From contig NC_081332.1 of the NCBI RefSeq assembly GCF_022539665.2, positions 5,285,803 through 5,349,802 of the forward strand: 64,000 nt of DNA, read 5' to 3'. The notes beneath the pieces are model-generated. The model was not told the DNA's origin. It saw nothing but the letters and a program-made list of their open reading frames with translations, and ran no database searches. The position numbers and the translations under genes are program-made. The stretch comes from Daphnia carinata (lineage: Eukaryota > Arthropoda > Branchiopoda > Diplostraca > Daphniidae). Shown here in pieces: positions 12,430 through 25,058 of this stretch (positions within the stretch are counted from its first letter, which is position 1; each line of letters opens with the position of its first letter).

Positions 12430-14187
12430 ATGTCTATTATTGTTTCTCTCCTACGCCAGCCTCGGCTGATGCGCCAACACATTGCAACATGCAGGTCCAG
12501 CAGTTCACTGGTTAATAACCCAGAAAAAAAAATTTCATTCGCTGACCATCGTACTGCTTATGCCCATTTAAGCCGTGCCGAAATTCTGAGGGCTTGGATT
12601 GTGCTCAAATTGTGCTCGTTTGATTTCTTGCTGCAAAACAGTTTGAAGGTAAACATTAAAAAAAAATTCTGTTTCACTGATCTTTTCATTGTTTGTTTAA
12701 TTTGTTTGATAGGTACTGGAGCATAGTCAGAGGGTGTTAGGGCGGGGATTGCTGGAAAAAATTCTTCGGCCAACTTTATACGATCAGTTTGTTGCTGGAG
12801 ATGATCCACAATCGCTGAAAGAGACAGCCAACAAGTTAAAGAAAGTTGGTATAAAACTAATGATTCTTCCATCACTAGAAGAAGACGTTGGGCAGAAAAG
12901 TGACGAAAAGTAAGACTCTTTTGCTAATTTACACATCTTCGTTTTCTTATCATAGTTTCTCTGTTTATAAAGTCGGTACAATTCTAATGTGGATGTGACG
13001 CTACAGTTGGCTGAAATCGCGTATCAACATGGTGGTCCCTTATCGTGTCTTCAAACGAAAATCACTGCACTAATCAGCGCTGATTTGTTGGTAAAAACTT
13101 ATACGCATTTATTCAGTTAAAGTCTTTTAAATAAAAATATTTCGCATTTAAAGCTCAAATTAGCCGAGCGCAACCGGGACAAGGAAGACCAGTTCCGCAC
13201 GATATCTTCATGGGCCAATTATATGACCGGTGGATTGCTTGCTCCTGTGTCATACCTTGACAAAACAGAGAACATTGAATTAGAGAAGGGGCTAGAACGA
13301 TTAAAAAGCGTAGGCGCTTTTGCATCAGGTCTTCAGCTTCGTTTACTCGTCGATGGAGAATTTACTTATTTGAACCAGGCCATCTCCATTGCTGCGTTAT
13401 CCATGGCCGGTGCTTTTAACCAATCAAGACCCGTAGTATGGAACACGTATCAGTGCTACTTGAAGGTATAATAGACTTCCCTTGAATTTATTTGTGGAAA
13501 CGTAAGAACAGATTTTTAATATTCCAGGACGCCCTCGAAAAAATTTGCAATGAGCTCGAAATCACCCAGCGAATGGGAGTCGGTTTTGGAGCTAAAATAG
13601 TAAGGGGTGCATACCTGGAACGCGAACGCCAACTAAGTGTGGAAGGAAATTATCCAGACCCTACAAATCCATCTTACGAAGCTACTTCTGACGTATACGA
13701 TAAGTTCAGTTAAATAATTTCAAATTATAATTGTAGTACTAATAAACAAAAATAAAAACAGGGCGGTAGAGCACCTACTGGAACAAGTAGTTCGTTCTGG
13801 AGGTCAACGCTGTAATGTCATTGTGGCCAGTCATAACGAAACATCCGTATTAAAGGCCTTGAAAAAGATGGGATCATTGGGTATTTCGCCAAAGGACAAC
13901 ACTGTAGTTTTCGGCCAAATTTACGGCATGGCTTCGAATATTACTGTGAAATTAGGTAGTTTTCATTGAAAATGAAATATTGATTGAATCATCATTGTTG
14001 CATTGTCTTACAATTTATAGCTTCTGAAGGGTACATTGTTTATAACTCTGTACCTTATGGCTCGCTATTTGATGTCCTGCCTTACCTATCACGGCGAGCC
14101 ACGGAGAACCGAGCTGTCCTCAAAGGCACTAGACGCGAACGGACATTACTGGCACGAGAGCTAAGAGCTCGCTTTCTCGGTTTTTGA
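12430..14187 (+). CDS. Mitochondrial proline/hydroxyproline dehydrogenase, PRODH2-like
   Basis: Seven exons: 12430-12648, 12713-12909, 12973-13090, 13154-13465, 13528-13703, 13762-13955, 14021-14187; 460 aa. The first 30 residues are rich in Arg/Ser and lack acidic residues, as expected of a mitochondrial targeting peptide. The FAD-binding barrel shows RLLVDGEFTY, WNTYQCYLK, GAKIVRGAYLERER, DPTNPSYEATS, VASHNE, FGQIYGM, VPYGSLFDVLPYLSRRA and ENRAVLKGTRRER, the hallmark strings of the family. The enzyme oxidises proline (PRODH) or trans-4-hydroxyproline (PRODH2) to the pyrroline carboxylate and passes electrons to the respiratory chain. The middle region (SADLLVKLAERN, LYDQFVAGDD) looks to me nearer PRODH2 than PRODH1, but that assignment is tentative. 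Confidence 0.9.
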
Positions 14188-14840
14188 ATTCGCGGTCAGT
14201 ATTTAGAGAACTATATTGTACTTCTTTCTTGGATTCACATAGTAATCGTAATAATTAGTGTTTGATTACATTATTCCCGAAGGTTTAATGTCAAAAAGGG
14301 AATCCATTTCAAAATGGGAACAATTCGTCTTGGAGGAATTTACGAGCACCATGAGATTTATGACGGACTCCGCGTAGTAACGCATTAGGTAACTGCCTTC
14401 GTATTGCAGCTCTATGTACTCTGAGTTCAAGGACCTCAGACAAAATTTAGTTTGACGTGCAGTTAGTTGACAATCTCACTATTTCTATCTCTTCTGGTCA
14501 TGTTTGTAACTAGAAATAGTATCTAGAGGTTTAAAAAACAATGAAAGGTGATTAGGCCTTTCAGCTAAAAAAGTTACAACTTTGGAAAGCCATGGCCAAT
14601 CTCCAAAAGTTTGGTTATTCCAGTTTGTCTACTCATGAGTTATTTATCCTTGAAACCCTCATGTCATAAAAAGAGAAACGCAAAATGTAATTGAGTATTA
14701 TCGCTGTATAGCCGTCGTACCCGCTCGCAGAAAAAAAGCGCCACAGGTACGACAATAAAGTAATTGACGTATCTTTCCTTGAAGTCTAATCATAAAGCAT
14801 ACCAGGATTAGTAACAGGGTATCCTTTGCACGACAGAGAT

Positions 14841-15020
14841 TGAGCTCCGCATGTTAGACTCCATAGATGGCATTGCGGCTGTTCAGTGCCAAATCGCCAG
14901 TACGCTCCGGGTACTTGGCACGTTCAATGTAACGCGTGCAAAACAGCTTGAGCTCTGCATGTTAAAGTCAAGAGATGGCGTTCAGTAAAGCGCCAGTACG
15001 TTCCGGTACGTTGACAAGTT
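14841..15020. repeat. Imperfect direct repeat upstream of HSD17B4
   Basis: Two diverged copies of a segment of about 75-85 bases lie at 14841-14925 and 14949-15020. Both run TGAGCTC(C/T)GCATGTTA, then AGATGGC, TTCAGT, and CGCCAGTACG(C/T)TCCGG. The second copy carries several small deletions. They end about 210 bases upstream of the HSD17B4 ATG and may duplicate promoter or 5' UTR sequence. Confidence 0.6.
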
Positions 15021-15231
15021 TGCTCCGCTGTTTGCCACCTTGTGAGCTATTTACCAACTTGTGCACAATCAGCTGTCCCATGTTTTTCTATAATCTTAAC
15101 AGTCAAGTGTACATGTTTTATGTCGATTCGTACTTTGATCGATCATCTAAGCAGCGAGCTACTAAACAAATCTACGAAAGGGAGCAACCTCCAGTCGTTC
15201 AAACTCAGTTGTTTGTCAACCCCAAACGAAG

Positions 15232-18200
15232 ATGTCTTCTCAACTTAGATTCGACGGAAAAGTTGCAGTTGTAACCGGGGCTGGTGGTGGTAAGCAAAAT
15301 CTGTTGAATTCATGAAATCTTTATCACTAATTTGAACTGTTGAACTTAATCACTTGGTTTGCAATCTTAAAACATGTTAGTAATTTTTATGTAATCAAAC
15401 TTCTTTTATTAAATTTTAAATATTAAAAAAATTACATAGCTTGTCTTGATAAGTAAAAAAGAACCTGTTCAAACAAAAGCATGTCTTTATCATTCAAGGA
15501 CTGGGAAGAGCATATGCCTTGTGGTTTGCTGACCGTGGTGCTGCAGTTGTGGTGAATGATTTAGGTGGTTCTGCAAGTGGTGAAGGTAGTGGAAGAGCAG
15601 CTGACATTGTTGTAAATGAGATAAAAGACAAAGGTTTGTTTTTGTGTTTCGTTCATTATTTCCTTGCATTCAATTTATTTACTACTTTTTACATACACAG
15701 GAGGCAAAGCTGTTGCTGATTATAACAGTGTTGAGGAAGGAGATAAGATAGTTAAGACTGCAATTGATAACTATGGAAGGATCGATATTCTTGTCAATAA
15801 TGGTATGAAAATAGTAAACAAATGGTAACTATTGAAACCATTTCAATTCTGATGGTCTGACAGTTGTGTTCTAATGATTATGAGCATTGCCCATGAAAAA
15901 CAAAATTTCTGGTAACTACCTTGTTGATTTCCCACATGTCTGTCACTCAATGAATGAAAACTTTAATGTTATACCTCATCTGCTTGCTAATGCTATACTA
16001 ATTGTATTCCTTTAGCTGGCATCTTGCGTGATAAGTCAGTGGCAAATACGAGCGACAACGATTGGGATTTGATTCACCGTGTACATTTGCGTGGATCATT
16101 CCTCACTACCAGAGCAGCATGGCCGCATTTTCGCAAACAAAATTACGGCCGTGTTATTATGACTTCTTCCGTTGCCGGAATATACGGCAATTTCGGACAA
16201 AGCAATTACAGGTACCCAACCAAAATCTTTAATCATCCTCAGAAAGCCTGTTTAAATGTTGTTGTGTTACATTCCAGTGCTGCGAAACTAGGGCTCCTTG
16301 GGTTGAGCAATACGCTATCCATTGAAGGAAAGAAATACAATATCCATTGCAACACTATTGTCCCTATGGCTGGATCACGCCTGACCAAAGGGATTCTGCC
16401 CCCTGGTGAGTTAACATTTATTTATTTTTAAACATTTAATTTCTACTTTGCCGTGAGTACCTAATTTTTGTTTTGTTTTTTAAAAGACATGATGGAAGGT
16501 ATGAGGCCGGATCTAGTTGCTCCCGTCGTGCTTTGGCTTTGCCATGATAGTTGCACCGACACGGGTTCCGTCATTGAAGCTGCAGCAGGATGGGTTGGAA
16601 AATGTGAGTTGATTTTTCCCTTGCCTAGAATTTAAGGGCCGTTTGTGATGCTGACTTACTACCTTCCAGATCGCTGGGAACGAACACGAGGAATGACTTT
16701 GCGTGAGAGCACTAATGATCCCATTCTGCCGGAAGCAGTGCGTGACAATTGGGAGCAGATTTGCAATTTTAACAACTCATTGCATCCTAAAGGAAGCGAA
16801 GTAAAATATTTATTCGGTTTAGTACTTACTAAAAATCTGAAATCTTTTTCCGATCGAAATTTACTGATTAGGCTTCCATGTTACTTGGTAAAGTTCTTCA
16901 AGATCTTATGGAAAAGGACGCTAACAGGGATGCAAAGCTGTCCCCGGTGGTATGAAACGATGTTTATGTAGTCATGTAATATTTCATCAATAAAAACACT
17001 ATGGATTGTGTAGGAACAAGCACTGAACTGGCGCCCACCTCCAGTCAAGTGCCAAGTCACCCCAAGAGAAATCATCTTATATGCCTTGTCAGGTATATGA
17101 TATCCATCACAAATGAGGATTCCAAATTTTAAAAAAATTATTTTTCTCGTAACCTTTACCAGTCGGAGCTTCTACTGGCGATAAAGATGGGCTTCGCTAC
17201 CTATATGAAGGCGATGAAACTTTTGCACCTATTCCGACTTTCGGTGTACTTTTGGCTCAAGAAGCTCTCAGCCAGAGCAACATGATAACCGGTGGCATGC
17301 CTGGTTTCCAAGTTGATCTTTCCAAAGTAGACTTGATATTCATTATTGGGAAAAATTTGCATCGCCAGTATTCTTATTTTCATCAAATATTTAGGTACTC
17401 CACGGAGAACAATATATTGAAGTCCACAAAGATATTCCAACCAGTGGAACTTTGGAAGCCAGTCTGAAGGTTGTCGACATTTTGGACAAGAAATCGGGAG
17501 CTGTAATTGTCACAAACGGTAATTCTTTCATTGTTTCAGTAATTAGCGGCTACATAATTTTTATCTTCCTATTTTACAGTGGAAGTCGTGGACGAAACGG
17601 GGGATAAGGTTATCTCCGCCCAGTGGTCCATTTTCGTTGTCGGAGCTGGTGGCTTTGGTGGTAAACGCAATTCTGATCACATCGTTCCATCTGTTGATCC
17701 TCCCAAACGTAAACCCGATGCCTCTCTATCGTACAAGACATCAATTGATCAGGTTAGTAGTTTATGAAGATGCTTCCGTGTTTCATAATGCTCAGAAGGC
17801 TATAATATTATTTTTATTTTCATCGCAGGCTGCCTTGTATCGCCTCACTGGCGATCGCAATCCACTACATATCGACGCTTCGTTCGCCGCCATGGGGGGT
17901 TTTGATCGCCCTATCCTTCACGGACTTGCCTCTTACGGAATTTCTTGCCGTCTAGTTCTTCAACAGTATGCTGACAATAATCCAGCATTATTTAAATCCA
18001 TGAAGGTAGCTGTTTACAGTCTACGCCATGTTGTTTCCACTGTCTTAACTAATCTTTTCGACTTAGGCCAGATTCTCCAGTCCAGTTCTTCCTGGTCAAA
18101 CGCTCAATGTTGACATGTGGCGTGAAGGCAACCGCATCCATCTAGAGACTAAAGTTGCGGAAACAGGCAAATCCGTATTGACTGGTGCCTATATTGATTT

Positions 18201-18728
18201 GAAGTCCGTTGCGTCCGCCCCAGCACCGGCAGCCCCAACTGCGGCATCGACTGGGCTAATGAGCGAGGCTGTTTTCGCTGAAATGAAGCGACGCCTGGAT
18301 GCTCAGCCAGAAGTGGGAGCTAAAATCAATGCAGTTTATCAGTGGATCATTCTTTCGAATAAAAAACCAGCAGGATCATGGGGTAATATATTTTTATGTT
18401 TTAAACGCTAGAGAAATTAACATTTTGTTATCCGGTTGCCACTTAGTCGTCGATTTGAAAGCCAAACCAGGTAATATCTACCAGGGAAAACCAAAAGGAA
18501 ACAAGGCCGATTGCAGTCTTACTCTAGAAGATGCAGATATGGTCGCATTGGTAAGAAAGAAATTTGATAGTTGATCCCATGTTCCACTAACCGGCCCTTC
18601 GATGTGCTTAGGTGACCGGCAAGCTGAACGCACAGAAAGCTTACATGCAAGGCAAACTGAAAATTAAAGGAAACATCATGTTGACCCAAAAACTCCAAGG
18701 GCTGCTCAAAGAAAATTCCAAATTATGA
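15232..18728 (+). CDS. HSD17B4: Peroxisomal multifunctional enzyme type 2 (17-beta-hydroxysteroid dehydrogenase 4)
   Basis: Sixteen exons: 15232-15289, 15499-15633, 15701-15802, 16016-16211, 16278-16405, 16487-16603, 16670-16800, 16872-16949, 17014-17092, 17163-17326, 17395-17518, 17580-17752, 17829-18005, 18067-18382, 18447-18550, 18612-18728. This gives 732 aa; human is 736. Domain order is complete. The short-chain dehydrogenase (1-300) has VTGAGGGLGRAYA, NDLGG, NNAG and the split catalytic NYSAAK. The MaoC-type enoyl-CoA hydratase 2 has [13 protein letters not shown] and HGLASYG. The SCP2-like domain ends in [15 protein letters not shown], whose last residues SKL are a canonical PTS1 peroxisomal signal. 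The enzyme carries out the hydration and dehydrogenation steps of peroxisomal beta-oxidation of very-long-chain and branched acyl-CoAs. No frame problems were seen. Confidence 0.97.
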
Positions 18729-19528
18729 GGAATTTGAGATTTCATGCACTAGCTATCTGTGCTGTTTCAGCTGGGAAATATTATTACGTTATTGGTAACA
18801 AATTCTAAATTTTTTTTAAACGTAATTGGGGTTATTAGGTATTTGTATTCGAAGAAGAAAAATATATCACATTGTTTAAATTGTTTATCATGGCCGACCG
18901 CGAGATATCTACTGCATAAAGGTAACTGATAATACCCTTTTTGATTAGGAAAAGGTAAATGAAACATTTTAGATAGGTAACTTAGAATTGAAGCAGTTGC
19001 CAAGTGGCTAAATTTGAAGTCGTCATATTGGCATTATCCCCCAAACAGTATTCGGTGCAGACCGGCTTGTAGGGAACGAGACTATAAAATCCTGGAGAAA
19101 GTTGAGAAAGTGCAGAGAAGCCGGTTTGATTTTGCAGTGCGAAATCTTAACTGGTTATGTAACAAGAACATCCTCTTGGCATCTTATTTATGCACATTGC
19201 GTTACTCCTGGATTCTGGCGCCCATGAAACGAAAAGGGAAAGCGTAGACGAAAACTTTATGAAGCAATCACGGAGAATGTGAAATCTAGGTCCCGCATAT
19301 CTCAACCCCATTACCGCTCGGAATCACTAACAGAATAATTATGAGTCTCAAGTAAGTTGGCGCGTTGTTTTGCGATTTATCAAATTCAATTTCCCGCTTT
19401 TCTTTTTCTTTTGAGAAAGGTAATCGTACTGAAAAACCATCCCCGGTAAGTATCATATTTTGAAGACTCGTACAATCAAAATTTATTGATAAACAGTACA
19501 TTTGGAATAATATCGGCAAAGGTACAAG
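18729..19528. other. Intergenic, convergent 3' ends of HSD17B4 and IFT52
   Basis: Two genes end toward each other here, so 3' UTRs fill part of the 800 bases. A 77-codon forward frame at 19014-19247 contains ILEKVEKVQRS, faintly like the KDIxxLEKVQRR string at the end of non-LTR reverse transcriptases; too short and diverged to call. Confidence 0.4.
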
Positions 19529-21175
19529 TCAGATGGGAGTAGATTTTTTGAATTGAGAAATGCGTTCTACAACGTGATGGAGTATTTGTTTGGCGCGTTC
19601 TGTGTTATTATTGCCCACCAGTTTTAATTGCGGAATAATGTTGAGTATATGGCCGGCTTCGATGATGTAATACTCCAAATCGCTATCGTTGCAACGATTA
19701 GTCAGCTGAGCAAGTCGATTTTTTTCCGAACTAAATTCCGCATCCAAGTCGTATAATTCCAGTGGCGGCGCGTTTAAAGTACGGAAAAGTGGTGGGAAAA
19801 CAGCAACCTTTTTTTAAAACCCAGAAATTAGTTAATTAGATATTTTTAATCACTACCTACAGGAAATGACAACGTACCTGTAAAGCAGGAAGGGGTGTTT
19901 CGAATTGCGGTGGAATCAATTTTAAGGGTTCGTGCTTAACACCGACTTGTTGATACGAATCTAAAATCTTAGGAACCAAATGCGTGTCCAAGTTGAACAC
20001 TGGAAGGTATGTTGTTTTATTTTAGAACAGAGACAATCAAACAGAACGGCAAATTCAGTTAAATGAACTGTTACGTTTGGTCTGGAAAAGAGTTGTCCAA
20101 TCTTGAGGCACTTCTTCAGATTCCGTTAAGCAAACACGGGGATGATGAGACAGTTGCATTACATTCGGCACTGTAGCGTACTCAGCAATCTAAATTATCA
20201 AGTTTCAGTTTCAGTCAAATGAAATCTTCCATTATTTCTTTTCATGTATTACGTCAAGATCACGGTCCAGGTCGGCAATGATAGCTTTACTATCCGTCAG
20301 GTAATCGACCAGGTCTTCGAGCCATCGTTTGTTATCCTCCTTGTCAATGTAACTGTCAGAAAAGATGTGAACTGAACCGATGACGGCGATTTTACCTCCG
20401 TTACCCTTTAGCCTAATTACAGATAATGTAAAATCGGTTACGTTGACCAATGGCAAAGCATTTAATGGGTTTACTTACCTCGGATTGGTGTAAGTGGCAG
20501 CGATGGGACGTTGTTGCGGAAGGCAACTGGTAGTCGTTGTTGCCATGACAACTGCTGGTTTTGCTACGTTTAACGTTGCTCCATATGGATATACAATTTT
20601 ATTGGTGTTTGTAGTGGCTTCTGCGGTCGTCGACGTCGAATTTGCCATCCATGACTGAACCTCTTCAATGAAACATTCCTTAGGGTGGAAATATTTCTGG
20701 TATATTGTACTGATCACAGCATCTGCGTTAGAATGCCACACGTAAATGGTAAGACCCTCTTGAATTAATGCAAAGTTGTAGCTGTACCGTTATTGATCAT
20801 GATGCCATACTCTTCGAGGAGAAAATTAATGTTTGTGTTGAACTGTTGTTCTCCTCCTTCGCCCAGTAATACCAATAGATTGCCACCGAGATCGATAAAC
20901 TGTCTAAGTGCGTTGAATTCAGCTTCATTGTAGCGTTCTTGTGGCCCAGCTAAAATGGCCAGCCGAGAGGAACTCAGCGATTCGATGTTGAGCCGATCTT
21001 TCGTGTTCGCTAATCTCCAGCGATTTTTTAGCAACCGTTGTATTGACCTCAAACCGTCGTTGACACCGAATTGATTACTCTTTGAAGTGTCGAATAAAAT
21101 CGTGCTGGAAACATCGCTGCGGGACGGAGAACTCACTGCTGACGGAGCAAACCCGCTAATCGGAACCGGAACCAT
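19529..21175 (-). CDS. IFT52: Intraflagellar transport protein 52
   Basis: Six exons on the minus strand: 20788-21175, 20479-20722, 20253-20412, 20075-20189, 19878-19999, 19529-19807; 435 aa against 437 for the human protein. The N-terminal GIFT-like domain contains STILFDTSKSNQF, LAILAGPQERY, LLVLLGEGGE, TNINFLLEEYGIMINN, YFHPKE and VYPYGATLNVAKPAV. Downstream come GGKIAVIGSVHIFSD, KHEPLKLIPPQFETPLP and DLDAEFSSEKNRLAQLTN. IFT52 is a core IFT-B1 subunit needed to assemble cilia. In arthropods cilia are limited to sensory neurons and sperm, so restricted expression is expected. An ATG two codons after a GTG is taken as the start. Confidence 0.95.
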
Positions 21176-21800
21176 CTTCACACGAATAACGCAGGTGACT
21201 AAACAAAAGACGTATAAATGTTAAGCCCATTGCCACCGTTGTTTGGAACTAGTCTCCATAGTAACGCTTCATTTGTTGCACCCTAGTAGAAGCACTTTGT
21301 AATCGATTCATACCGGCACTTCCGTAGTTATTTTCATTTGCTCAACTGGTGTAATCTAGTATGGCATATAAAGGACAAAACGTGTTGACATTAACATTTT
21401 CCCCCATCCAAAGTGAAAGGCAGTTGCTTTCATTTAATTCTGTATACCTTTATGTTAAAATTCATCATGGTTTAGGCGAAGCGTCAGTTACTGCGTTTCT
21501 TTAAAATCGAGCTAATATTACATGAACAAGGCGGTGCTGCACCAAGGACGCGATGATTTTTCCATTTCCTGTTGAAAAGTACGTCAGTTGATCTAATACG
21601 AATCCATGGCATCAGCGATGGATGATTTCCGATGTTTGTGCAGCCTTCCTTGAGCAGAGATGACATTGTTAGAATACTAACACATGGACGCTGTTTTGGA
21701 CTTATACCGTCATTAGACTTGCAATCACGAGTCCAAACTTTCACTTTGGTTTTTCTCGATTTCCTTGTCGTTGAGAAATAATGTCCGTTTGTCCGTTGAG
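21176..21800. other. Intergenic between divergent IFT52 and secreted repeat protein
   Basis: This contains the IFT52 promoter and the upstream region of the next gene. An 86-codon minus-strand frame at 21484-21744 has no recognisable similarity or splice partner; I see no other gene. Confidence 0.4.
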
Positions 21801-21808
21801 TATATAAG
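21801..21808 (+). promoter_or_regulatory. TATA box of the secreted repeat protein gene
   Basis: TATATAAG lies 163 nt upstream of the start codon. A TTTTTTTGCAG-like acceptor at 21929-21939 suggests an intron in the 5' UTR between this box and the ATG. Confidence 0.5.
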
Positions 21809-21963
21809 GTTGCTTAGTTTAGTGGTTGACAAAGCATTCGTCAACACCAACGCAGAGCCCATCTGTCACTTAAAAGTAGCTTACCATTTTCATTCTGAAA
21901 TACGAACACAAATCATTAAAAAAAATTTTTTTTGCAGGTACGTATCCTATGCAAACCTAAACG

Positions 21964-22890
21964 ATGATGTCGTTTAACAAGAGTAGTATTGTGGCAACGC
22001 TCTTCGTTTGCTGGCAATTATTGCTACGGTCGGAAGCGATGCCGTACGGTGGAATGATGCCATCACCTCCTGTAGTGGATACCTCCCCGTGGATGTAAGA
22101 AATGCGTTATTATTTCCTTATGAGGTGCAGATTTTTCAGCGAATGCTTCATCACAGAAAATTTGGTGTTTTTGTTTGGTTTGTTTAGGCCTATTGCTAAA
22201 CCTGATTACATGCGGTATGAGTCTTCGCGTAGTTACGAACCCCCTTACGGATCCCGAATTGTGCCTCTACAAACGGCCTTCGTATCCGCTCATTCATCAG
22301 TCGCCACTACGGAGAACCTTATTTCCACAATGCCTGAAATTCCTAGTTCCGCATCTTCTGGAGCCCCAGCCGCCGGATTGTGGGATCAATCAAATCCTGC
22401 ACCAGAAGCTCCAGCCGCCGGGTTGTGGAACCAACAGAATCCTGCACCAGAAGCTCCAGCCGCCGGGTTGTGGGATCAGCCGAATCCTACATCCGAAGCC
22501 GCTGGTATTATTCCGCCTGTTTCGCATGAGTTGGCTTCAACAGGACCTTTCGCAGTGGTCCCTTATTGGATGAGATCATCCATCAATTCTGCAATGCCTC
22601 CATCTATTCCTGTTGCTGAACCAGCGATTGATGTTCCAGCAAACGAGTTTCCTCAGTCGGAAGGCTCCTGGGCTCTTTCACAACCATCTCCACCACCACC
22701 TCAATTGCAGAATGATAATGTCGAAACTAATGTGATTTTTAGCCCTGTCCAAGATTCGATTAGTCTCGTAGCAGAAGGACAGCCGCAAGACAACTGGCCA
22801 GAGACTCCGCGAATGGTGGCGGAGGCAGACAAACTACCTGCTTTACCACCAGCTACCTTTGGTCAATTTGCTGTTCAACCAGCCCGCTAA
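21964..22890 (+). CDS. Secreted Ala/Pro-rich protein with 15-residue repeats, function unknown
   Basis: Two exons, 21964-22094 and 22188-22890, joined in phase to give 277 aa. The N-terminus is a signal peptide (hydrophobic core SSIVATLFVCWQLLL) followed by MPYGGMMPSPP. The mature chain is rich in Pro, Ala, Ser and Glu, has no cysteine, and contains three tandem copies of APAAGLWDQxNPAPE. No catalytic motif is visible. It might be a structural protein of cuticle, peritrophic matrix or egg envelope; that is inference from composition only. The TATA box and small first exon resemble those of cuticle genes. I do not recognise the family. Confidence 0.75.
22363..22497 (+). repeat. Three tandem 45-bp coding repeats
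   Basis: Copies at 22363-22407, 22408-22452 and 22453-22497 each encode APAAGLW(D/N)Q-x-NP(A/T)(P/S)E. The second and third copies share long identical stretches, suggesting recent slippage or unequal exchange. Confidence 0.9.
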
Positions 22891-23049
22891 ACGCATCCTT
22901 TATAAGTTTATATCTAACTACGGTTTTATTATAATTACTGTACATAAATTGCGAATCATAAATGAGCTCGTGAAACTGTATTCACGCGCATTTTTGAAAG
23001 AAACGTTCCGTCCTGTTAATGACCTAACAATGTGCATGCATATTGCAGG

Positions 23050-23083
23050 TACACACACATACACACACATATACGTATATATG
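23050..23083. repeat. AC/AT microsatellite
   Basis: Dinucleotide-rich run of AC repeats interrupted by AT, then TATACGTATATATG. Confidence 0.8.
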
Positions 23084-24995
23084 TTTGTAGTTGATTGCAT
23101 ATGTTTTATGGGAAATTCTATAGCAATTGGTACTTGCATTTTATTATTATATAGCGGGCTTGAAACTAGAAAATAGTTTCATTGAACACCCCATTGCCAA
23201 CAAGATCGTAAAGATAACATCATTCCTGGTTATTTTCTTCCCAGTCAGTGGTACAAACAATTTAGGATTGACGGCGTCGGCAAAGCATCTCCACTTCAAC
23301 GAGATTATCACCTCCCCAACTAATTTGGCGTTCATGGTGTAATTAAGTTGACGTCAGAACTTGATTCAATAACGTTTCGTTTTCGAAGGCCGTAACAAGT
23401 TTGGCTTTTCCCATTTTTATTGAACATACCCCTAAAACTTGTTTATTATAAGAGGTTCAACCGTTGCTGTTGAGCATAAATCATTTAAAAATACGCAGGA
23501 GATTACATTTGGCTCTGTTTTCAGCCTTCCCAGATGACCGCCAGTTAATGATACCAAATTCTTGGTTTAACTTATTGACTTAAGAATGGTTATAACTCGT
23601 TGAATAGAACACTTTTCTCGAAATGATTTATCTAAATATTGTCATCTATTGTTGTGCATTATTTTCGTATGGTACACGTTTGGTTGAACTTGAATCATAA
23701 GAAAACTTCGAAATTGCAGATGACGTACTCGTCCCTTAAACACTGCCATTGAAGGGGAAAGATTCACTTCACCAAAACTGATAACTGAAAACTGGATGGA
23801 AAATCAATAAATGCAACTTCCTTATTTTTCAAAATGTGTGTTTAAATATTCACGTACGTAATTAATTTAGTAAGCTTTGAAACTTTTACTTAAATTTGAC
23901 TACTCTGTGTGCCACAGCTGCTACGCTGCAAGTTCTCGTTAGGCACTCGGTAGCTGTTAGTGTGAATTGGAAACGTGGTGATGAAGTCATCATTTCAATC
24001 AAAAGAGAACTTTTACAACCCGATTGGCGTCACTTTCTACAAGAACTAGTCTCCGCCGCCAAAAACCGGCACATTCTGGTTATATTCAGGAAACAGAGTG
24101 GCAGTCGACATGTGCAAAGCCAGGGAAGTAAAACAAACATACCATTACCTTACAGGAGAAATAAAGAGGCTGTATTTCAGTTTAACTAACGACGTGTAGC
24201 TCTATTATCCCCATTATTCGCATCATATAAACTACTTTATGGTTCTAGCATAGTTGTAAGGATGTAGCGTTGCACAACAAAAAATTACCCCCCCCCTTCT
24301 TTAAAAAAAACAAAACATAAAAGGGGTTCCTGTTGATGCTGCTAGATGTAAACTAATGCGCACAAACAATTTAACGCAATGGTAACGATGAAACATTTTT
24401 GGCCAAAACGTGATAGAGACAAAATTATATTGCAATATAATGCCATAAAGTCTTTTTGAGGCGGTAGATTTTAATGCGACAGACGGATTGTTGCCGCAAT
24501 TGCTTAGGAAGAATTTCTTTTTAACAATACTATCAGTTGGAGTTCATGAAGTACTAGATATTAATTATAGTTTGTGCTTTGATGCTAGTTGTAAAAGAAA
24601 ATTTAAAACCTCTTCATCGGCTCTCGTCATTTATTACCCTTTTATTTGTCTCATTAAATGCTAGACGTCATGATGAAATGCTAAAGTGGTTAGCTTTTAT
24701 GATAGATAATAATTTGGTGTACTATCGTTGCAGTCTCACTCATTTGTCCTTGCACAAGCAGGTTTTGCCTGTTCGTAAAAATAAAGCAGTGGATGCTTCA
24801 CGAAAATGGGGTTTTTCTGTTACTGTGCAAATAGGATCAGTTGCTGTAGAACAAAATGGATGCCGAGAGCCATTAAATGTCAAGGTGACCGACACCAGTG
24901 TCAAATGCTTGAGGCACTTGTTGTTTCATAAGGATGTCAAAAAATATGAAGGCACAGAAGGTATGGTGCCAACTCATCACTCAAACGACCAGTCG

Positions 24996-25006
24996 TATAT
25001 AAAAAG
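24996..25006 (+). promoter_or_regulatory. TATA box of SLC22-like copy 1
   Basis: TATATAAAAAG lies 52 nt upstream of the start codon, which predicts a short 5' UTR of roughly 25-30 nt. Confidence 0.6.
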
Positions 25007-25058
25007 AGATGAGCTGTTTTCGATTGATAGTTAATCTGTTCGCCAATAAGCAGTGGCA

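Larger units (their letters stand above)
22891..25058. other. Intergenic, 2.2 kb AT-rich
   Basis: This holds the 3' UTR of the secreted protein, an AC/AT microsatellite and the promoter of the first SLC22-like gene. Two unspliced forward frames (about 23896-24189 and 24582-25034) match nothing I recognise. The second overlaps the SLC22 TATA box, which argues against it being a gene. Confidence 0.4.

Noticed and set aside
19014-19247. Possible non-LTR reverse transcriptase relic (ILEKVEKVQRS)
   Set aside because: Only about ten residues resemble the family and there is no neighbouring RT motif.
24582-25034. 151-codon forward ORF
   Set aside because: It overlaps the TATA box of SLC22-like copy 1, has no recognised domain, and lies in AT-rich sequence.
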